In this document: piece by piece, positions 1-11,556 of the stretch
How positions within the stretch are numbered: the stretch's first letter is position 1
How the letters are laid out: every line of letters begins with the position of its first letter
Assembly: GCF_032062135.1 (NCBI RefSeq)
Contig: NC_092859.1
Coordinates: forward strand, 125,610,173-125,674,172
Direction of reading: 5' to 3'
Length of the DNA: 64,000 bases
Source: Pyxicephalus adspersus
Taxonomy: Eukaryota; Chordata; Amphibia; Anura; Pyxicephalidae
Position numbers and translations under genes: made by a program
Notes under the pieces: generated by a model
The model's input: the letters and a program-made list of their open reading frames with translations, nothing else
The model's database searches: none
Told to the model about the DNA's origin: nothing

Positions 1-3000
1 AACAGAAAATCTGTAAGGGTTTACTAACAGAGAGGGAGCAAATGTTTGCTGTTATCAGGCTTGTAATAAACTATTAAACAGGCAGATTATTTAAGCTATA
101 GTATTTAAAGCTCAGTAGTAAATGTCCATGACTGCAACATCCAGCACAGCCCTTTCTCATGGCAACAGGTATACATGAAAAATTCATGTGGGGTGTTTTT
201 ATTTATCTGAAAACATTCACAACATACATATTAAGGGGGCTAATTATAAAGCAGTGAATCCCATGTTTACGGAAACTTTCACTAGTGGAGAATCTTCTAG
301 GATTTTCTAGAATCTTCTAGGTACATGTGTTTCATTGGCAGTCATTGATTCACCACTGGGGAATGTTTCAGTAAATGTCAAATTCATACCTCATGGTGAG
401 CTTGCATTCTATAGTGCATGAATGCTCAGGCTCCCACCAGCTCAATCCCTGGTTTATTACAATATTGATTACAGCAAGGTATAAGGGTGATGCTTGCGTA
501 TGAAACATACTATATACTTGGATGCAGCTCATAAAAAAAACTGGGTTGGAATGTGTAACACATGTATTGCAGTATAAAGTCCACTACTGTATTATTGCAT
601 TTCTAAATAAATGCTCTGTACAGGAAAAGTATATGTAAACCCTAAATGCATGCTTGGAGCTAATTCAGGTTTAAGTGATCCCAAGTGGCTCCCGACAGCT
701 GGCACTTTGCATTTGACAGCAATACTGACACTGCTCACTGCTGTCCCCATTCATTCTCAATAAGGCAGCAGTTAGAAAACACTACATGTAGCATCTCCAT
801 AGAGTTAGCAGTTTCATGGCATGAGGAAGGCGAAGACACACCATAACCTCATGGCCAGTGTGAACATAGCCTAACAATGAACTTCTTATCACTCAATGGT
901 GGTCTGTAAAATATACCATTGAAAGCTGTTTGTTATAGGTGTTGGATAACTGGAATTATAGAAATATATATATAGAATGATATATAAAAAATATAAATAT
1001 ATAGAATTATAGCTTTCCTTGCAAACTATTGGGAGATGAAGTACTCCACCTTCAGGTTATGGTTGTCAGCAGGTGAATTGGGCACTGGCACAAAACAACA
1101 ACAAACAAAAAACTCTACACCAGCACAAATAGCCCATCCTACTACCAGCATACCTTAGGTTTTATGGTACAATTTTTGCCTTATCTGGGATTACAAAAAG
1201 GGGAATTAGCCTTCCTCAAAGTAGCAGTGACTAGGAGATAGATTTATTGCACAAACCACATGGGCAAAACATACCCAGATAGAAAAGGGGGGTTAGGGTA
1301 ATATGGAAATCCATTTGTCAGGCATAGCATGGAGAAAATATATTAATTGGGTTCATGCAATGGTTTCTATCATGCAGAGAGAAACAGATTTATTCATAGG
1401 GGCTTCGGGGCTTCAATGGTAAACCTTACTTGAAGTTGCCCTGCTGGCCCTAGGTATTTATAGGAACTACTAATTCAGAGATGCCGCTGTATTTCAAACC
1501 CTTGGCTTGAAAAGCCATGCTGTTAGAGCCAGAGACCATGAAACCTAATGGAAAACTGGTTTTTGAGATAGAATATCCTAAAAATCTGTCTGGTGAAGCC
1601 CATAGAGTATCTGCCAACAACATTGCCAAGTTGAATGAAGGGGAGTACATGAAGTAAGATAGGAGAAGAAAATGCATTTCTTTACAGAGAAGGAGAATGA
1701 AAACTTGGCAATATGTACCTTTGATTCCTCCACTAGGCAGGGTGCTCTTGCATTCCTGTAGCATTCTTGATGTTAGCATTAGGAGCCAATACAAATACAT
1801 ATTTATACTCAAAGACTGCAGGGAACATGTGCTTCTGAAAAGCAGATTCTACAATCCAGCACTTGATGCAGGACCTAGAGAGCACTCCATGGCTAATTTA
1901 TAACCAGAACAGGGTAGACACTTAGAACTTAGTGTTAGAATGGAATTTCCATGCTCTTCCCACAAAGTCTGGTTTAGCAGGGTGTGGATGTTGCCTTTCT
2001 TAGGTCAGATTGATGATGGCTGCTCAGATTGCAAGCGAAGCGATCAGCTCTCATAGCAATGTGGTAATCTTGTCTGTAATAAAAATACTGGTCAAGCTAA
2101 TAATAGAAGTTATCTGGGCTGGTCTACAGTTTTTTTGTTTGCCATTGTCCAATACTGCTGTAAGTGGCAGTATAACCCAAAGTTAAAAGACTTGTATGTC
2201 TTCCAGTGGATGAAGGAGAAAAAATACATGTTAATCTTGCCAGAAATTTTGAAAGTTAGAAACTTCTTGTGCACTTTGCCTCTGCAGACAAGCAGTTAGC
2301 AGTGTTCCCTGTTCTCTCTGTGAACTATAAAACACCCCCATTTTATGAAGATAAGGAGATCTTCTATAATACTGACATATTTTCTGTTACAGGGTATAAA
2401 TGCTGCTCCCTCATACAAACAGCATGGATAGAAAGCATTTACATCATAGAAAGTGTGTTACTGGTCTGAATACTATGTGAAATTAAAAGAAAAAAACAAA
2501 ACAACTAATGCAACTACCATGCCTAAGGACAATATATTGTCTTTTTGTTTGGGGGTTCAGAAGCTTTAGATATTCTTGGTCTATTTGAAATGTTTTAGCA
2601 TCTTTACATTTATATTATATTTTCCATTAAATGTAATACTCAGAGCTGTCAGAATCTGGTGGCTATAGTAAGGAAAAGCACATTTTGTGTCTAATCTTCT
2701 GATGAAATAATAAACTCCTGATGCCTCTATAAAGAATATCAGTCACTGGAGCCTCCATTGTAGCTTGAATGTTAAGTAAGCAAATTTTCTTGAAGGTCAC
2801 CACCCTCAAGTATGCGCACATATGAATTCAAGTGTACATGCAGGACATGTGAACATGTGTATACACAAATACATATTATATACATTAACGTTACAAGAAT
2901 GCATACCACAAATTATGTATCATATGCTTAAATGAGAGGACAATGTCTCTGGCAGTTATTATATACCTTGTGTGCACATGCAATATTTATGCATCAACGT

Positions 3001-3922
3001 GATTTGTAACTAATTGACACAATCTAATTTTTTGGATATTGCATAAAAATAGATAATCGATTGTATTGTTTGCACTAAACAAATTGTGTGTATAATATAT
3101 GTTCCCTGCTTTCAGAAATATATAATATATTGGGTAAGGGTCTTATATTATCAGATAAAAAAGGCATATTTGACCAAATGTGTAAAAAATAAAAAAACGC
3201 TTGGACAGCAAAATGCTCAAATGTTGATATCCAGTCTTTAGATTGCACAAACATCTATTAGTATCCATTAGTGTTGTTCAAATTTGCCTTTATTCAGTTC
3301 AATGCCATTTGGCTCAACACAAGCAGATGTTGCCAAAGCAAAGTTATGGTGTGATGCCTTTAAATGTACCCGCAGGTTTTCAGGAATGTTGCAAAGCCTT
3401 GCACCCCAGTTCTTGCATAAAGAAAGCGCATAACTAATAAAAATACCATAAATTAATGTCTGTTAGTGTACCATTTAGCCAAAAAAAAAAGCAAAAATTC
3501 AGTGTCAGAATAGCCAGTTATATATATACAGGCTGTGTGCTCTAAACTGCATTAATCTGCTGTCTGATGTGTGACTATTGTTGGTACATTGTTGCTTTTT
3601 AACAAATACCCCTTTTCTCTGTTTCTGTGTCTTTTATATATGACTACTATATTCAAACTTTTTTTTAAATATATTTTCCTAGAAAAAGCAAAAATTCCAG
3701 TCTCCTTTCTTGGTCTGCTTAGCAATCATTCTAATCTACAACTGGAAACAGCTACCTTAACATTCCTATAAAATTGTCTCATTTGTTTCTCCTACATTTT
3801 GACATTGTTAATGTTACATTTTGACAACTGTTACTGATGACCCTATGGTGACATCATGTTTCTGGTAAATAATTTGATGAGTGATCCACTGCATTTTGCT
3901 ATTTTAATATTGGCCATCCTGC
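1..3922. other. Upstream intergenic, no recognised gene
   Basis: AT-rich sequence with short AT runs near 958-1010. A 120-codon minus-strand frame (1450-1812) has no recognisable motif, though a minus-strand acceptor-like ttccctgcag lies just before it at about 1818-1827. I do not call it. Confidence 0.6.
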
Positions 3923-4123
3923 CTACTCTGTTATGTAAAGTCCCTGCTGTGCTTTGTCCATCAAGGAATCTTTTGGTGTGCACTTTGCTCTCTGTTCTTT
4001 AGCATTTATCGGATTTTTCACATCTTTAACCCAGCATTTATCCAGTGGTTTATTTGATATTTGCACCATCCCATAGGCAACGGCTAAGGGAGGGTGATGA
4101 TCATGGTTCATGATTCCTGAATG
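3923..4123 (-). CDS. Possible terminal coding exon, function unknown
   Basis: On the minus strand a strong acceptor (polypyrimidine tract then cag, 4124-4137) is followed by 66 open codons and a TAG stop at 3923-3925. ATTAAA, a weak polyadenylation signal, lies just beyond. The peptide is hydrophilic with a His-rich start (HDHHPPLAVAYG) and a Lys-rich second half (DKCWVKDVKN, KEQRAKC). I do not recognise it. It has mixed codon use and no tandem repetition, unlike most frames here. No upstream exon with a matching donor was identified, so this may be a chance frame after a chance acceptor. Confidence 0.2.
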   Translation of the reverse strand, partial: HSGIMNHDHHPPLAVAYGMVQISNKPLDKCWVKDVKNPINAKEQRAKCTPKDSLMDKAQQGLYITE

Positions 4124-4917
4124 CTGAAAAAAAAGACATGTGACACAAACAATGAAACAACCAGTGCTCCAGTTGAGTACTCTAAGTAGACATTTTTCTG
4201 GTTCCAGGAAATGGCTTAATGTTCTCCGTCTGATAGTTGAATGATATTGGTAAGATATTTAAAAAATAATGTAATTTAAACACAATCTGTGCCAAGTTTT
4301 TTTAGACACCTATCTGGATTCTTGTTCAGGTTAAATAAAGAGTGTATCATATATTGCAATTTGATAGTGAAAGGGAACATCTTTCTTGAGTGGTAAGTTC
4401 ATCCTTTTGCATGCTTCTTGTAAGCATCATGTAACTTCCAGCCTGACTGGCTTATATCACCACGATTTGAGGTACTTACTTAAATACATTTTCAATATAT
4501 ATTATTTTAAATATTATTTTTATGATAGTGTAACCCTATGAAATACTCTACCACTGATTATGCAGTAACAGCAACATTCAATTACCAGAATTCAATCTGG
4601 ATTTTGTCCTCTTTTTAAAATTATTTCATATAGTCAGAACTTTAAACAAAATGTTAAAAGTATTTAAAACGTATCTATTTTGACAACCTAATAGTAAATA
4701 TTGCATATGATAAATTATAATCTTATAAATAGCCTGCAGATGGAGCTGTCACTTCTTGTTTCTATTTACTGGCTACTGTAAAAAAAGGTTTTTACTGAGC
4801 TCAATAGCTATAACTAAAAGTTACCAAAAAAAAAGTCAATAAATCAGAGCATGATTATTCTCTCTGCTACTTTTGTTTTTTAGCTCACCCCGTATGAGGC
4901 TTCGGTCATTGACAAGA

Positions 4918-5112
4918 GTTGGGCTAATTTACCAAAGAAGATGAGAAACTTCACACAATACATTGTGTGAATATTCACATCAATTATCCAATCATCTGCA
5001 GATGAAATAAGTAAGCCGGTATTTGCTGTTCCTGAGATTGGATACTTGAAGTCAGTATTCACACAATTTACTGCGTGAAGGTTCCCAATCTCTTTAGTAA
5101 ATTACCTAACTG
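4918..5112. repeat. Foldback repeat with TTCACACAAT arms
   Basis: TTACCAAAGAAGATGAGAAAC and TTCACACAATACATTGTGTG at 4930-4968 are inverted relative to CAGTATTCACACAATTTACTG and TTCCCAATCTCTTTAGTAAA at 5054-5102. The arms are about 55 bp. Open frames on both strands here are by-products. Confidence 0.65.
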
Positions 5113-5187
5113 GCTGAAAATAAAGGCAAAGCAAGTTTGCAAATCCAAGGTTTTGTTTAATGTTCCAGTAGTTTTGATGTCTGTTAA

Positions 5188-5600
5188 GCTACGTACACAC
5201 TTCCAATTATTATCGTTGGTAAACGAACGACGAACGATCCTGCACGATATCTGCGAACGATCGTATAGCACCGATCCTGTACATACAGATAACGACACGA
5301 TCGTTCGTAGATATTGTACACACAATAGATGCGATCGTTTGAACGATACAGGAAGTTACGTGCACCACAGGAACGTTCGTTCATCACGCATGCTCAGACC
5401 ATGGACGAACAATGAACGATCGTACACACGAACGATGGTCAACGATCGTCGTCCAATCCGATCCGCCGGTCCGGTCGTTCATTTCCAACGACTTTCCTCG
5501 TTCGTCGGCGTCGTTGGTTACTTTTTTTACGAACGATTTTTGCCCAATCGATCGTTCGTCGTTCATTTCCAACGATAAAAATTGGAAGTGTGTACGCAGC
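5188..5600. mobile_element. CpG-rich Harbinger-like MITE, nearly complete
   Basis: A 413-bp element whose ends are inverted copies: GCTACGTACACACTTCCAAT at the left and the complement of GCTGCGTACACACTTCCAAT at the right. It lies between TAA (5185-5187) and TTTA. The interior is packed with CGTTCG, ACGATCG and CGAACGA words on both strands, so all six frames are partly open. These frames are artefacts of the repeat. The high CpG count against a CpG-poor background suggests a young copy. Confidence 0.82.
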
Positions 5601-5689
5601 TTTAGTCTATGTTCTTTTCCTTGCATTGGCCTGCTGTTTTATTTCATATATGCAGTGACATTTTCATTTTTAAAATGCTTTAACTTAAA

Positions 5690-6010
5690 GAGACACTGTC
5701 ATTTAGGGCAGAAAGGGCATTTTCCTACATTGAGGGGAAAGAAATTCTGATCTCGCAAATGCACAGTGATATCAGCACTTTTTTCCCTATTTACAGTGGG
5801 CTACTTTAACAAATCTCATGGCTGCGCAGTGAAAGATTGGGTGGCATAACCAGAACAGGAAATTGGTTGTGCCCGGCACTTCCTCTGCGCTGGGATGGAG
5901 GAGGATTTCAGGACGGCGCAGGACCCAATAGAGGACATCTCCAGCGGGATCGAAAGATCTGCGGAAATAAAAGTGAGTATTTTTTATTTTCAGTTTAGTA
6001 ACCCTTTAAA
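5690..6010. repeat. Related TIR repeat
   Basis: Begins CTTAAAGAGACACTGTCATT and ends TTTCAGTTTAGTAACCCTTTAAAGG; both ends are of the kind seen at 8225 and 44300. The core has GGCTGCGCAGTG and CTTCCTCTGCGC. Confidence 0.55.
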
Positions 6011-6943
6011 GGTTCATTTATACAGGCTGTAATTTTTTGTTCAGCTCCAACACTGGTAGGAACGTCAGAATTTTCTTAGCTTTACTCCAGCATTTATCTG
6101 GTGCTTATCCAGTGTTTATCTGGAGATATTTCAGCGTTCGCACCACTACAAACATTGGATATAAAGCGGATGTAACTTTTCTTGACTGTTCTACCTCAAC
6201 AGTAATATAAAAAAATCCAAAAACATTGAGGTAGAGACATTTATTAGGTATTTACTGGGTATCGACTGCTGAATATATGCTGCAAACAACAGTGACCCTA
6301 AGAAAATGTTACACAAACACTAATATGTTTTGTAAACCTCACCACTGTTCCAATTAACTACTTAGACCAGGTGTTTTTTTAGCACTAGGCAATAGTTTTT
6401 CAGCATCGAAATCAACCGGAAAATGACAACCATTTGTGTAAATGAACCCGAAAGGTTCATTATCCAATGGCCAGTGTATGCATAGAATGCTACCTGCTTA
6501 AAGAGGGTCCATTCATTTTCAAAAGGTGAACAGCCCTTAATACCATAAACCACAACATATGTTATTTGTGTACTGTACTGCCTGCCTAGGGTGCCATTTT
6601 AAATAAATACCCCTGCAAAGGTCTGTACTGTGTACAATGATGGTAAAATGTGCATTACCAAAAGCAGTTGTCTGATTGGGCACTAATGTACCAATTGGAT
6701 TTATATTCACAGCAAGAAAGTCTTAAAATTGCCACTCTGTCTATGGCCCCATTTGATCTAAATCAGATTTACCCAATAATGCTACATATCAGACTGCACA
6801 GCACATAGTTATGGTGACCTGACCTGGGAGGCAAAGATTGCTCATACCTCCCATGCCAAGGAACCCCTACCACATTTTGGAGGAATCCCTCAGGTTCTGC
6901 TGAACCCTGGTTGAGAAACACTGAGATATACAATGGTCTGGAT

Positions 6944-7165
6944 CAGTGTTTCTCAACCAGGGTTCCATGGATTCTTGGGATTCCTTCACAGATTGCTAGG
7001 GTCAACTTAGGTGACACCAATGATCTGTAAGGCAAAATGTATGGGTGACATTCTTCCAACTGGTCAGCACAAAAGGATGTATTCTTCCTACTAACCACCA
7101 CACTAATATACTGTGAGCTGTGGATATAGTGTTTATAGTAATAGCAGGGGTTCCCTGAAGATCTG
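6944..7165 (+). mobile_element. hAT MITE of the CAGTGTTTCTCAACC type
   Basis: Begins with CAGTGTTTCTCAACC, a hAT terminus widespread in vertebrates. It shares internal words (GACACCAATGATCT, GGGTGACATTCTTCC, TGAGCTGTGGAT) with copies at 20903 and 58498. Its right end runs into the hAT fragment at 7165. Directly upstream, 6840-6922 ends with the inverse terminus GGTTGAGAAACACTG, the tail of another copy. Confidence 0.75.
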
Positions 7166-7300
7166 AAGGACCCCGCCGGGGGGACGCACCGGCCAGAGCC
7201 GCAAACCACGCCCCCAAATCCCTGACTCAGTGGGCAAGCTGAGTTTCACGACACAACCCGCCCACCCTCCCATCGCAGGCTCAGATCTGTCACTATGGGG
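7165..7300. mobile_element. Fragment related to the 10.1-kb hAT MITE
   Basis: Shares GACGCACCGGCCAGAG, ACACAACCCGCCCACC and CCCATCGCAGG with the element at 10070-10386, but has none of its termini. It adjoins the element that starts at 6944, so the locus looks like a nested or rearranged pair. Confidence 0.6.
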
Positions 7301-7814
7301 GAGGATCCTTCCCATTTGGTTGACAAACGGCTCCATGCACATGCGCGGTCAGGAGCCGGTAATAGACCAGTAAGTATTTTAGATGTCAGATTCACTGCTT
7401 TATAAAGAAATTCCATAGAGACTAAGCAATGTCAATCCATTAAGCTAACACACCAGGATAGGGATCATTTAATAATATTGATATTTTCAGGTAAGACCTA
7501 TGACTATCACATTAAATAAAATAAAGATCCCTATTTTTGTAATAACCCTTTGCAAACTGAACCTGTGTGTTTACAAGCTTTTTGCACTCCAAGTTTTTCC
7601 CTATTTGAAAAAAAAAATAAATGCACCAAAATATGCAAAAAACATTTTTCTTTTTAAAATTCTTTTTTATTTATTTCTAATGCTCATCAAGCCAGCTTCC
7701 AGGATTCCAGCAGCAAGGAAAACAGATATTCTTGCTGCGGGGGAAGGTGTAAGCATACGCACTGCTCTTTCACAAGTTTGCTTTTGGATACAAGTGACAA
7801 TATAATGGCAAAGT

Positions 7815-8110
7815 CACCTTAAATTGGAACTAAAGTGCTACTTTGAACTTTACTGATTGAGGCAGAAAGGGACAAGCGATGTGCACTGAAGTGCAATAAG
7901 GTGTCCCCCCTGCCTGATCGCCCTGGGAATACTTGAAAAAGCTGGGATGCGCATGCACAGCCTCAGCTTTGGTTGCCAAGGGAAACCTGGTATTCCCTTG
8001 CATGTGCCGGGGACGGATGAACGTCATTGCTGGGCAGAAGAAGAAAGATGGGGCGCCCAGCAAGGGAGCGCAGATAGATAAGTGCAGCAAGGTTCAGTCC
8101 TGCTTTAACG
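7815..8110. repeat. Frog repeat, TTAAATTGGAACTAAAGT family
   Basis: Begins CTTAAATTGGAACTAAAGTG, contains GAGGCAGAAAGGGACAAGCG and CCTGCCTGATCGCCC. A second copy, starting with almost the same 18 bases, is at 50118-50440. Both include a stretch on binding-free CpG-rich sequence with no coding sign. Confidence 0.55.
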
Positions 8111-8224
8111 CCAGCGTGACAACCTCGCAGACAACAATTCCACGCTTTAGTTAGTAACGACGCAAATTTCTCCCATGATAGGTTTCCTTAAAATTCCAAG
8201 TATCCTCTTTTTTTTCCTGGAATG

Positions 8225-8720
8225 ATTCCTTAAAGAGAAAATAAACTCAAAATTACCCAAAACAAAAAAATAAATAAAAATAAACTTACCTTCAGAGCAG
8301 TTGATAAGTCCAGAGGTCTCTTCCATCGGGTCCCGTGTCATCCTGGTATCCGTTTTCGGGTGGGCACGCTAGGCGCCGCCATCTTTTCCTCATCTTCCTA
8401 CGCCACCTGATGCAGACGCGAGATTTAGTGACGTAGTTTGGGGAAAAAACTTGCTGACCTCACTGCGCATGCGTGAAATCGGCATTGTTTTTTTCTTTTT
8501 GATGAAAGGACTCCTTCTACGCAGAAGGCATGAGCAGAAGGAGCAGCCACGAGCCTCGCGGGATGAATGATGTAGGTATCCTGCGACGCTCTGCCCTCCT
8601 TCATAAAAAAAAAGGGTGTTGCACCTAAAAGAAAATAAACAAACAGAATTTTTACCTTACATAAAAGTGTTGTCTACCCTTATATGTAAAGTGAATTTTT
8701 TGAGTTTAGGTACGCTTTTA
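8225..8720. repeat. Long TIR repeat with GC-rich core
   Basis: Left end TTCCTTAAAGAGAAAATAAAC with ACTCAAAATTACCC; right end the inverse (GAATTTTTTGAGTTTAGG then CGCTTTTAG). The core holds GCCGCCATCTTTTCCTC, CTGCGCATGCG and several CpGs. Relatives with the same core words lie at 43985-44305 and 56285-56570, and more distantly at 5690-6010, 9490-10060 and 18190-18720. Confidence 0.65.
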
Positions 8721-8732
8721 GCAGCCCAAATC

Positions 8733-8770
8733 TACATTACATTATTACATTACATTACATTATTACATGT
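8733..8770. repeat. (CATTA)n simple repeat
   Basis: Alternating CATTA and TTACATTACATTA units in a 38-base run, just right of the TIR repeat at 8225-8720. Confidence 0.85.
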
Positions 8771-8929
8771 ATACTGTTTGCAGCGCTGAGTACAGCCGGT
8801 GACCCCAGCACAATATTAAGCTACAACAACTATTTCCTGGAGTCTGCAATGCTACGTTATCATAGCATGGATCCAAAACAAGACCACAACACTCCTAACT
8901 CAACAGACAATGCAGATAGTGAATGTGGA

Positions 8930-9210
8930 GGACAGACAGACAGCCCCTTGGTTTGCTGGGTCTTATCCGGTATGTGACGTCACACAGCAGCACTCCCTCT
9001 CTGCTAGAACGCCATCACCACGGCTTGTTCCGGCAGAGCAAGAGTTAAAAAATAAAGCAGTCCATGCCGTGATGTCACTGAAGACAAAATCCCCGCCCAT
9101 TAAAGAGTGCAGCCCCGCCCAGCTTAGCTCACTATTTAGCAGGAAGTTGAGAGAGGCCACTGCGCATGAGCAAAACAGTCCGTGGTGCTGTCTGTTAAAG
9201 GCGCAGGGCT
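8930..9210. promoter_or_regulatory. Promoter-like CpG/GC-box patch upstream of adam10
   Basis: A compact patch with a perfect CRE palindrome (TGACGTCA, 8975-8982), two CCCCGCCC motifs at about 9090 and 9113 (GC boxes read on the minus strand) and raised CpG content. It is the only patch of this kind upstream of adam10 apart from the repeats. It could be the promoter of a minus-strand gene whose 3' part lies toward 1-4 kb, or simply an unrecognised repeat. No coding exon with clear homology adjoins it. The 100-codon + strand frame that overlaps it (8910-9212) resembles nothing I know. Confidence 0.3.
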
Positions 9211-9489
9211 GATAAAAGATTAAAGACTGGATGCTTGTTATGTGTAGCTGGAGTGTAAAATTAACAGCAGAGGGATGAAATAATAAGCAGCACTTTTATT
9301 TATTCAATGGTTTTTATGATAGTGAGAATTTAGTTTTATTTTTTAATGTCAGTGATGAGTCTGTGAAGGTTCCCATTAATCCATGTCATTGTATATCTAG
9401 TAGAAGTCAATCACATTTATCTGGACGTGTTCTTGTAATGATAAAGATGTTGCACAGCTCTACAAGCTGCTTCATCAGTCCTGTGAGGG

Positions 9490-9523
9490 GATATTAAAGT
9501 GGACCTGTCACCGGACTATTATT

Positions 9524-9556
<33 letters not shown>

Positions 9557-10060
9557 CTTTTTATAGGTTGTGGGCTGATTTCCGGCAATCAGATAAAAGT
9601 TTACGGGTGAACTTTAATTAAAAAAAAAACAAAACACACACACACCTTTACTGATGAAAAACTCTCGATCCCTCTGCAAACCGAGTTCGGTAGGTCCCAC
9701 GCCATCTCGGATGATCTCTTCTTCCCAGTGTGGTCAGGACATCAGGTACAGCACTTTCCAGGTTCTGCTTACATCAACTGATCTCTCACTGCGCCACCAT
9801 GAGATCTGGTGATGTGTCTTCCTAAAAGTCCTTTACTTTTATATTCTGGGAAAGCGGCTTATAATACATGCTGATCCTAGGTATGTGCAGAAGGAGCAGA
9901 CCATACCCTCCTGGGATATGTGACGTATTTATCCCAGGAGGCTGCGGGTGTCCAGCTTCTGTTTTTAATGACCCAGCAGTATAGACAAAGGGGAGGAGAC
10001 CTCTCCAAAAAATGTTGAAAAAAAGTATGTGAAAAATAAAAAAAAAATACATTTTTACAT
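9490..10060. repeat. Repeat beginning TTAAAGTGGACCTGTCACC
   Basis: Starts TTAAAGTGGACCTGTCACCG, is followed by an (ATT/AAT)n microsatellite at 9517-9556, and contains CATCAGGTACAGC and a CCCAGGAGGCTGC block shared in sense with the 18.2-18.7 kb repeat (CCCAGGAGACTGC). The hAT MITE at 10070 is inserted next to its right end. Confidence 0.5.
9517..9556. repeat. (ATT/AAT)n microsatellite
   Basis: A short ATT run switching to AAT units, inside the repeat at 9490-10060. Confidence 0.95.
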
Positions 10061-10069
10061 TATATAAAG

Positions 10070-10386
10070 CAGTGGTCCCCAACCTTTTGCAGGTTGCGGA
10101 CAACTAAATGCACGGACTCTGGACCACGCATGAGCGGGCAGCCACGTGTCAGTCAAAGGGGAAGACACTTCCTCCAGAGTAACGTCATGATGCCAGAACC
10201 CGCCCACTCTCCCATCGCAGGTCTGAGCCTGCGATGGGAGAGTGGGCAGGTTTTGTCCGGGGACACAACCCACCCACCACCCTTAGCCTGCGATTTCCCT
10301 GGGAGACATGGTCCACGGCTTTTTCTGACCCCACTGGTGGATGCACCGGCCAGAGTGTGCTACCCACAAGTGGTTGGGGACCTCTG
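10070..10386. mobile_element. hAT-type MITE, perfect 8-bp TSD
   Basis: A 317-bp element with inverted ends CAGTGGTCCCCAACC and the complement GGTTGGGGACCTCTG, flanked by identical ATATAAAG at 10062-10069 and 10387-10394. It contains an inner palindrome around 10201-10250 (CCCACTCTCCCATCGCAGG and its complement). A related interior, cut off from its ends, lies at about 7165-7300. No coding capacity. Confidence 0.9.
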
Positions 10387-10537
10387 ATATAAAGGATTAG
10401 CCACTATGAAAAGTGATGATGGCAGCCAAAGTGGCAGTAAGGGTGTTTGAAACAAAGACAGCTGATCACTATTGTGGCATATTGCCTTCTGCACTTTTAA
10501 AGTGGCATAATATAGTGGTGAGTAGTGGTGATGAGGC

Positions 10538-10880
10538 TTATTATTATTAATAATATTATTAAACAGGATTTATATAGTGCCATCATATTACACAGTGCTG
10601 TACATTATCTGGTAATAATATAGCATCAGCATATTACACAGCACCTTTAGAGTCCATAGTCATATCACTTACTGTCCCTGTTAATGTACAATTTTGTATC
10701 TTGATATAGGCACTAGAATCGTGTTCTTTTAGGCAGGCTCCTCTCCTCTTCTGTGTCACTGTCTATATCCTGTGTCACTGTCTGTCCCCCTATTTAATGT
10801 ACAGCGCTGTGTAATATGTTTGCGCTACATATTCTGTTACTGTTACATATACAATACTGTTTAATAATATTATTAATAAT
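10538..10880. repeat. Foldback repeat, second inverted pair of the same family
   Basis: AAACAGGATTTATATAGTGCC at about 10560 is matched by an inverted copy with TTAATGTACAGCGCTGTGTA at 10795-10815 and a TAATAATATTATTAATAATAA end. It is more worn than the copy at 19.2 kb. Confidence 0.65.
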
Positions 10881-11261
10881 AAGGCACTTCTGCTGTAAAA
10901 TCTGTACAGCAGTGAGCTCTGGGCTTCAATCCTAATAATCAGAAAACGAAAGCCAGATAGTAGTTACATGATCTCCAATAAAGTGTTAAACAAAGGTATT
11001 TTATCCATTTTTCTTATTTATCTCGCCTTTGTGATGGGTAAGTATCGGTGTCTAAGGGGTTTCCTTTTAAATGCCAGCTTTATAAGAGGCAACTGTCCTT
11101 ACTGATCTGATTATTTAAAACATAGCAGTGTGTTTAAACTGTGCCAGTGCCCAGCCTTGTTGGTATACCCCAGTGACACTGTATATCAACCATTACCTTG
11201 TAAGACCCTGTGTACCTCCTGTGACCTCCATGTATTATTATTCATGTCCAGGGAACCTGAG

Positions 11262-11556
11262 CAACTTCAGTCACCCTAAATATCTCCAGTGAGCTTCGGT
11301 AACCCTGTGCACCTCCAGGAACCCAGCATACTGCCCGAGACCCCATCCATCCACTGGTATCTCCAGGGGTCTCCTTTGACACTGCATCTCCAGGTACCCC
11401 ATGTATCTCCAGAGACCCCAGGTATCTCCAGTCACCTCCTGTGAGCCTGTACATCTTAAGTGACCCTGGGTATCTGCAATGACCTCCTGTGACACTTTGC
11501 ATATTCAGGAACCCCATGTATCTCCAGTGACCCCGAGTGCCTCCAGTAACCATTTA
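11262..11556. repeat. Degenerate minisatellite, about 19-29 bp units
   Basis: Variants of ACCCCATGTATCTCCAGTG alternate with longer units ending in CTCCAG or TTCAGG, giving a higher-order step near 48 bp. The Trp/Gly-rich frames on the minus strand (11242-11553) are the translation of this array and not a protein. Confidence 0.75.

Noticed and set aside
1450..1812. 120-codon minus-strand frame
   Set aside because: No family motif, no clear donor or repeat of the frame elsewhere. One such frame is expected by chance in 64 kb of six-frame translation.
4882..4970. Plus-strand exon after gttttttag, reading LTPYEASVIDKSW
   Set aside because: The segment is one arm of a foldback repeat whose inverse lies at 5054-5102, and the frame stops within the arm.
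5068..5750. Overlapping frames up to 167 codons on both strands
   Set aside because: All lie in the CpG-rich MITE at 5188-5600, whose CGTTCG words lack stops in every frame.
11242..11553. Minus-strand frame rich in Gly, Trp and Arg
   Set aside because: It is the translation of a degenerate minisatellite.
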